A stretch of DNA of 52,169 nucleotides from Microthrixaceae bacterium (GTDB lineage Bacteria; Actinomycetota; Acidimicrobiia; Acidimicrobiales; Acidimicrobilacustridaceae), in contig CANFHM010000010.1 in the NCBI GenBank assembly GCA_947446975.1, positions 1-52,169 on the forward strand, written 5' to 3'. A program made the position numbers and the translations under genes. The notes below the pieces were generated by a model. It ran no database searches. It was not told the origin of the DNA and saw nothing but the letters and a program-made list of their open reading frames with translations. Positions within the stretch are counted from its first letter, which is position 1, and every line of letters starts with the position of its first letter. Shown piece after piece: positions 49,201 to 52,169 of the stretch.

Positions 49201-52169
49201 GTGTCTCCGGTGTTGGCCCCGGGAGCTGACCAGTTCACCGTGATCGAACCGTCGCCCACGCTGGTTCCGGTGATGACGGGAGCATCGGACGGCGCCCGGG
49301 TGACGTACAGCGAGCCACTCGTGATCCGCCACATCGACGGGAGCTGGCTGGTGGTTCCACTGATCCCCGTTCCGGTGGCACCCAGACCGGTCACCGAGGA
49401 GAAGTTCGTCCCCGAGTTGATGGTGATCCCCGTGAGGTTCGCTCCGGTGAAGATGCCGTTGCCGAAGGTGACGTTGGACAGGTTTGCGCCGGTGAAGTTG
49501 GCCCCTGGGAACTTCGAGTTCGGGATCGATGCCGAGTTCACCTGGTCGAAGCGGATCCCGTCGAGGCGGGCGTCGGTGAAGTCGGTGGTGTTCACCGTGG
49601 CGTTGTAGATGAAGTTCCAGTTGGCGTTGCGGAGATCCGCACCGGTGAAGTCGGCGCCGGTGAGGTTCGCCTGCCAGAGCGCATTCGAGCCACCGTTCTT
49701 CAGCACCGTGCTGCGGAACTTCGAGTTGGTGAGATTCGCGTACTGCCAGGTGGCACCGGTGGTCGTGGCACCCGAGAAGGTCGCTCCCGTGGAGTTGGAC
49801 TGGTAGAAGCTGGCGTTGGTGAGATCAGCGCCGGTGAAGTTCGCGCTGCTCACATCACTGCTGACGAATCGGACACCGTTGAGGTTGAACCCGGCGAAGT
49901 TCCGACCCGACAGGTTCTGGTAGTCGAACCAGGTGCTGGTCAGCGTGGCGCCGGTGAGGATCACCGAGGCCCAGTTCGTGACACTGGAATCCCGGTTGAC
50001 CTGATCGAACCGCACACCGTCGAGGCGGGCGTTGGTGAAGTTCGTGGCCTTGATCGAGGCGTTGTAGAAGAAGGTCCAGTTGGTGTTGCGCAGATCGGCA
50101 CCCGTGAGATCGGCCCGGTTCAGATTTGCCTGCCAGAAGCTGTTCGAACCGCCGTTCTTCAGCACGGTGTTCACGAACCGGGCGTCGGTGAGATTGGCGT
50201 ACTGCCAGGTGGTTCCCGTGGTGGTGGCCGCCGAGAACGTCGCCGCCGTGGCGTTCGCCTGATAGAAACTGGCATTCGTGAGGTCAGCTCCGGAGAAGTC
50301 GGCGCCACTCACATCTCCGCCGAGGAACCGCACGCCGGTGAGGTTGGACCCGGAGAAGTCGCGTCCCGACATGTTCTGGTAGTCGAACCAGGCCCCGACC
50401 AGCGAGGCGCCCGTGAACTTCACCGAGGCCCAGTTGGTGACGCTGGACGATCGATTGACCTGATCGAACCGCACACCGTCGAGGCGGGCATTGCGGAAGC
50501 TCGTCGCATTGATGGAGGCGTCGGAGAAGAAGTCGGTGCTCGTGTTGCGCAGATCCGCACCGGTGAAGTTGGTGCGGGTGAGGTTGGTCTGCCCGAAGGC
50601 ATTCGACTGTGTGTCCTTCAGGACGGTGGTGAAGAACCGAGCATCGGTGAGGTTGGCGTACCGCCAGGTGGCACCAGTGGTGGTGGCGCCGGAGAAGTTC
50701 GCCCCGGGAGCCTTGGCCAGATAGAAGGTGGCGTTCGTGAGATTCGCCCCTGAAAGGTCGGCGTTCGTCAGGTTCGCGGCGAGGAAGCGGGTGCCGGTGA
50801 GGTCGAACCCGGAGAAGTCGAACCCGGTGAAGTTGACGTAGTCGAAGTACGTGCCCCTGATCGATGCGCCCGTGAGCTTCGTGGTCGCCCAGGACACCGT
50901 GAGGCTGTCGCGACTGGCCAGATCGAGCCGGATCCCGTCGAGTCGTGCGTTGGTGAAGTCCGTGGCGTTGATCACGGCTGACTGCAGGACGTTGCTGTAG
51001 ATGCCACGAAGATCTGCACCGGCGAAATTCGCCCGGGTCAGGTTCGTGTAGGCGAGCCCTTCGCCGGCGAGCGACCCGAGGGTCGAGTTCACGAACCTGG
51101 CGCCCGTGAGGTTCGCACCGCGGAAGGAGGTGTTGGTGAACGTGGCGCCGGACAGGTCGGCGTCGGTGAGGTTCGCCCCACCGAAGCTGGTGTTCGTCAG
51201 GTCGAACCCGGCGAAGTTCGCACCCGACAGCTTCGCCGCACCGAAGATGACGCCACGGAGATTCGCACCCGTGAAGACCACCCCCGGGAGGTTCCCGCCC
51301 ATCTGATCGAGCCGCACACCCGCAAGATTCGCGTTGGTCAGATTCGTGTGATCGAAGGTCGTCCACTGGAAGAAGTTCACCCAGGTGACCCGCAGATCCG
51401 AACCGGTGAAATCCGTGCGCGTGAGGTTCGTGTAGGCCAGACCCTCACCGTTCATCCCCGACAGATCCGAGTTCCTGATCTTCGCATCGGTGAGATTCGC
51501 ACTGCGCAACGACGTGTTCTTGAAGATGGCGCCCGACAGATCAGCACCAGAGAGGTCCGCCCCACCGAACGTCGCGTTCGAGAGATCGAACCCAGCGAAG
51601 TTCACCCCGGACAACTTCGCGTTCCCGAACGTGACACCTTGGAGATTCGCACCCGTGAAGATCACCCCCGGAAGATTCCCGCCCATCTGATCGAGCCGCA
51701 CACCCGCAAGATTCGCGTTGGTCAGATTCGTGTGATCAAAGGTCGTCCACTGGAAGAAGTTCACCCAGGTGACCCGCAGATCCGAACCGGTGAAGTCCGT
51801 GCGCGTGAGGTTCGTGTACGCGAGTCCCTCGCCGTTCATACCGGAGAGGTCGGAACCGATGATCTTGGCGTCGGTGAGATTCGCGTTGCGCAACGACGCA
51901 CCGGCGAAGGTCGCCCCCGACAGGTCGGCACCGGTGAGATTCGCCCCACCGAAGTTGGTGTTCGTCAGATCGAACCCAGCGAAGTTCACCCCGGACAACT
52001 TCGCGTTCCCGAACGTGACACCACGAAGGTTCGCGCCGGCGAAATTCACTCCCGGCAGCTCGCCGCCCATCTGATCGAGCCGCACACCAGCAAGATTCGC
52101 GTTCGTCAGATTCGTGTGATCGAACGCCGCCCACTGGAAGAAGTTCACCCACGTGACCCGCAGATCCGA
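46221..52169 (-). CDS. Giant pentapeptide-repeat / fibronectin type III surface-type protein (partial, 5' end off window)
   Basis: At least 1,982 residues; the frame runs open through the right edge, so the N-terminus is missing. Order from the N-terminal side: a long pentapeptide-repeat region (A(N/D)LxG-type, about 52169-49330), three Fn3 domains (about 49310-48500), a short second pentapeptide island (about 48480-48150; LSGADLTGSVLVGARLAGAD), then seven Fn3 domains to the end, which stops soon after the last domain in LLFGS without an LPXTG or membrane anchor. Every Fn3 copy has a Cys pair in its C-C' region (GYxVC, then C 4-12 residues later), probably a disulfide, which points to an extracellular location. 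Pentapeptide repeats form a rigid right-handed beta-helix. Likely a secreted or cell-surface adhesin or stalk. Confidence 0.9.
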   Translation of the reverse strand, partial: SDLRVTWVNFFQWAAFDHTNLTNANLAGVRLDQMGGELPGVNFAGANLRGVTFGNAKLSGVNFAGFDLTNTNFGGANLTGADLSGATFAGASLRNANLTDAKIIGSDLSGMNGEGLAYTNLTRTDFTGSDLRVTWVNFFQWTTFDHTNLTNANLAGVRLDQMGGNLPGVIFTGANLQGVTFGNAKLSGVNFAGFDLSNATFGGADLSGADLSGAIFKNTSLRSANLTDAKIRNSDLSGMNGEGLAYTNLTRTDFTGSDLRVTWVNFFQWTTFDHTNLTNANLAGVRLDQMGGNLPGVVFTGANLRGVIFGAAKLSGANFAGFDLTNTSFGGANLTDADLSGATFTNTSFRGANLTGARFVNSTLGSLAGEGLAYTNLTRANFAGADLRGIYSNVLQSAVINATDFTNARLDGIRLDLASRDSLTVSWATTKLTGASIRGTYFDYVNFTGFDFSGFDLTGTRFLAANLTNADLSGANLTNATFYLAKAPGANFSGATTTGATWRYANLTDARFFTTVLKDTQSNAFGQTNLTRTNFTGADLRNTSTDFFSDASINATSFRNARLDGVRFDQVNRSSSVTNWASVKFTGASLVGAWFDYQNMSGRDFSGSNLTGVRFLGGDVSGADFSGADLTNASFYQANATAATFSAATTTGTTWQYANLTDARFVNTVLKNGGSNSFWQANLNRADLTGADLRNTNWTFFYNASIKATNFTNARLDGVRFDQVNRDSSVTNWASVILTGATLTSTWFDYQNLSGRNFAGFNLNGVRFVSSDVSSANFTGADLTNASFYQSNSTGATFSGATTTGATWQYANLTNSKFRSTVLKNGGSNALWQANLTGADFTGADLRNANWNFIYNATVNTTDFTDARLDGIRFDQVNSASIPNSKFPGANFTGANLSNVTFGNGIFTGANLTGITINSGTNFSSVTGLGATGTGISGTTSQLPSMWRITSGSLYVTRAPSDAPVITGTSVGDGSITVNWSAPGANTGDTITGYVVCAASSCSNLASSARTATITGLTAPGTRTVTVAATNAGGASPQASTTAAPRTVPSIPVLSSTTVADGALTLNWSAPTSDGGYEISGYRACVGASCQDLDASATSVTFSGLTGGTQYTLRVGASNALGTSADAVTTAYPSPFLAPSLPTITSASVSGSNLSLSWRVPASTGGAGITGYTVCFDIPLHCRDLDASAGSLTVKLDELTSVFSVRATNSVGTSQASRGTIINGSVIRAGGSYAGRDLHDADLARLDLTGIDLRNANLSGADLTGSVLVGARLAGADLTGARLSGTDLSGADASGATMTGIRMNSATIDATTDFRSVAGTGAAGLGIVGVTTLLPDIWSFNAGRLLVMVEPSAPKILDITQSSHTIDVTWDVPTNDGGGVILGYRICVVSGSCLDVTGSRRTATLTGITNGATYSVTVSARNAAGYSPVDTGSITLPGAPSAPRSVETTPGAGSIDVRWAAPSSTGGDRITGYSVCAGATCVPAVAADRAARITGLTNGTGYSVTVVAINGYGTSVQNTDAGTVVPFTTPSAPTITSVVGTDQTLTVNWTAGFNGGSALTGHRVCVNRSIGRPICVSASGKVRSIVVPGLVNGARYDVALTATNIAGGVTVTSTGVPSTIPDIPNIVSATRRPGAVDLVWEAPRFDGGAALVKYQLCAGSTCVNVGAAATTGSITGLTNGLTYALTVKAFNVHGASDSESASIELPGAPSAPEVRSVVGADGSLTIRWGTPTSTGGSPLTGYRVCVVTTCASVDAAVRSRTVTGLTNGTSYAVSVSASTAYGTSATASSSGVPFTIPSAPSITSVSGADRSLTVNWTAGFNGGAALIGYDICATPPDVGPGRRVCAGADGAATSATVTSLLNGVEYTVSVTPRNPAGVGVGDDATGVPSTVPDVVPTLVATPRAGAVDVSWTAPVDDGGTEITGFSVCVDTTCRDLDADATSVRFESLSNGTRYTVSVRVRNMQGLSDAVSRSFTPRLLFGS
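46242..47860 (-). repeat. Duplicated three-domain Fn3 block
   Basis: Fn3 domains 5-6-7 (counting from the N-terminal side) match 8-9-10 in order, with shared linkers ITLPG/IELPG then APSAP, VVPF/GVPF then T(T/I)PSAP, and the GFNGG(S/A)AL motif. The DNA anchor GGAGC(A/G)CCGG occurs at 47851 and 47044, 807 bp (269 codons) apart. Confidence 0.7.
49544..50920 (-). repeat. Block of 459-bp (153-codon) pentapeptide super-repeats
   Basis: The anchor corresponding to (L)DQ(V) lies at 49544, 50003, 50462 and 50921, with exactly 459 bp between each. Each unit encodes phrases such as NARLDGVRFDQVN, WFDYQN, GATTTGATWQYANLT and VLKNGGSN. Confidence 0.88.
50921..52169 (-). repeat. Block of 384-bp (128-codon) pentapeptide super-repeats
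   Basis: The anchor GATCGAGCCG lies at 50921, 51305, 51689 and 52073, exactly 384 bp apart, and the block runs on past the window edge. The copies at 51305 and 51689 are almost identical over the first ~105 bp (one difference seen) and differ by only a few synonymous changes in the next 50. Units encode VNFFQWTTFDHTNLTNANLAG, LDQMGG and NGEGLAYTNLT. Confidence 0.9.

Noticed and set aside
49544-52169. CRISPR-like array in the regularly spaced repeats
   Set aside because: Periods of 384 and 459 bp are multiples of three, lie in one open frame and encode pentapeptide repeats; there are no short direct repeats with unique spacers and no cas genes.

Overview
The window is very GC-rich, densely coded bacterial chromosome. 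It carries about 49 protein genes, one of them cut by the right edge, and one structural RNA. Gene content points to a high-GC actinobacterium: a DUF3040 membrane protein, a WhiB-family Fe-S regulator, a Ppm1-like polyprenol-phosphate mannosyltransferase, a PimB-like mannosyltransferase next to an SRPBCC protein as in mycobacteria, an actinobacterial-type DinB, an AlaC-type aminotransferase, an acyl-CoA dehydrogenase and a FGly sulfatase. There is no mycolate, sporulation or tRNA locus to narrow this down; class Acidimicrobiia is my best guess but is inference.

Layout. 1-10.3 kb is housekeeping: VOC and RidA proteins, a lipoate-ligase-like protein, an SDR, a ROK sugar kinase with a small partner, DUF3040, an operon of glycosyltransferase, NUDIX and DinB, an inositol-phosphatase-family enzyme, and a two-component system. 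10.3-17.2 kb has an acyl-CoA dehydrogenase divergent from canonical GlpK, an ACT protein, AlaC, a second ROK kinase and a bacterial eRF1-like (baeRF) protein. 17.3-20.8 kb is one leftward operon (Cys-rich mini-protein, QueG, PimB-like GT, membrane protein, SRPBCC). 20.9-28.9 kb is catabolic: a molybdopterin oxidoreductase, a large sulfatase with a propeller-like partner, and two SDRs, one lacking the usual catalytic Lys. 28.9-32.4 kb has a zinc-ribbon protein, a DEDDh exonuclease/GIY-YIG fusion whose 3' end overlaps trpD antisense, and WhiB. 32.4-40.9 kb is a glycerol-phosphate locus: an Fe-S reductase subunit divergent from glpD, then an alkyl-DHAP-synthase-like flavoenzyme, a small membrane protein and a second FGGY kinase, followed by an exported cupredoxin and two Tat-exported ferritin-like proteins. 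40.96-41.34 kb is the RNase P RNA. 41.4-44.9 kb holds two convergent paralogous polytopic membrane proteins. The last 6 kb is most of a giant surface-type protein made of pentapeptide-repeat super-units and ten Fn3 domains.

Two patterns stand out. First, at least a dozen genes start 6-7 nt downstream of a TANNNT hexamer with no Shine-Dalgarno sequence. This is the signature of leaderless transcription; it fixes several start codons and shows that some apparent operons have internal promoters. Second, the giant gene is built from exact long-period repeats (three intervals of 459 bp, then three of 384 bp), and the newest copies are nearly identical in DNA.

Functional links. GlpK, GlpD, the flavoenzyme, the Fe-S protein and the second kinase suggest glycerol or glycerol-ether lipid metabolism. 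The Ppm1-like and PimB-like enzymes suggest polyprenol-phosphate-mannose and phosphatidylinositol mannosides. The sulfatase, Mo-enzyme and SDR group suggests breakdown of a sulfated or alicyclic substrate. No phage, insertion sequence, CRISPR array or integrase was seen.
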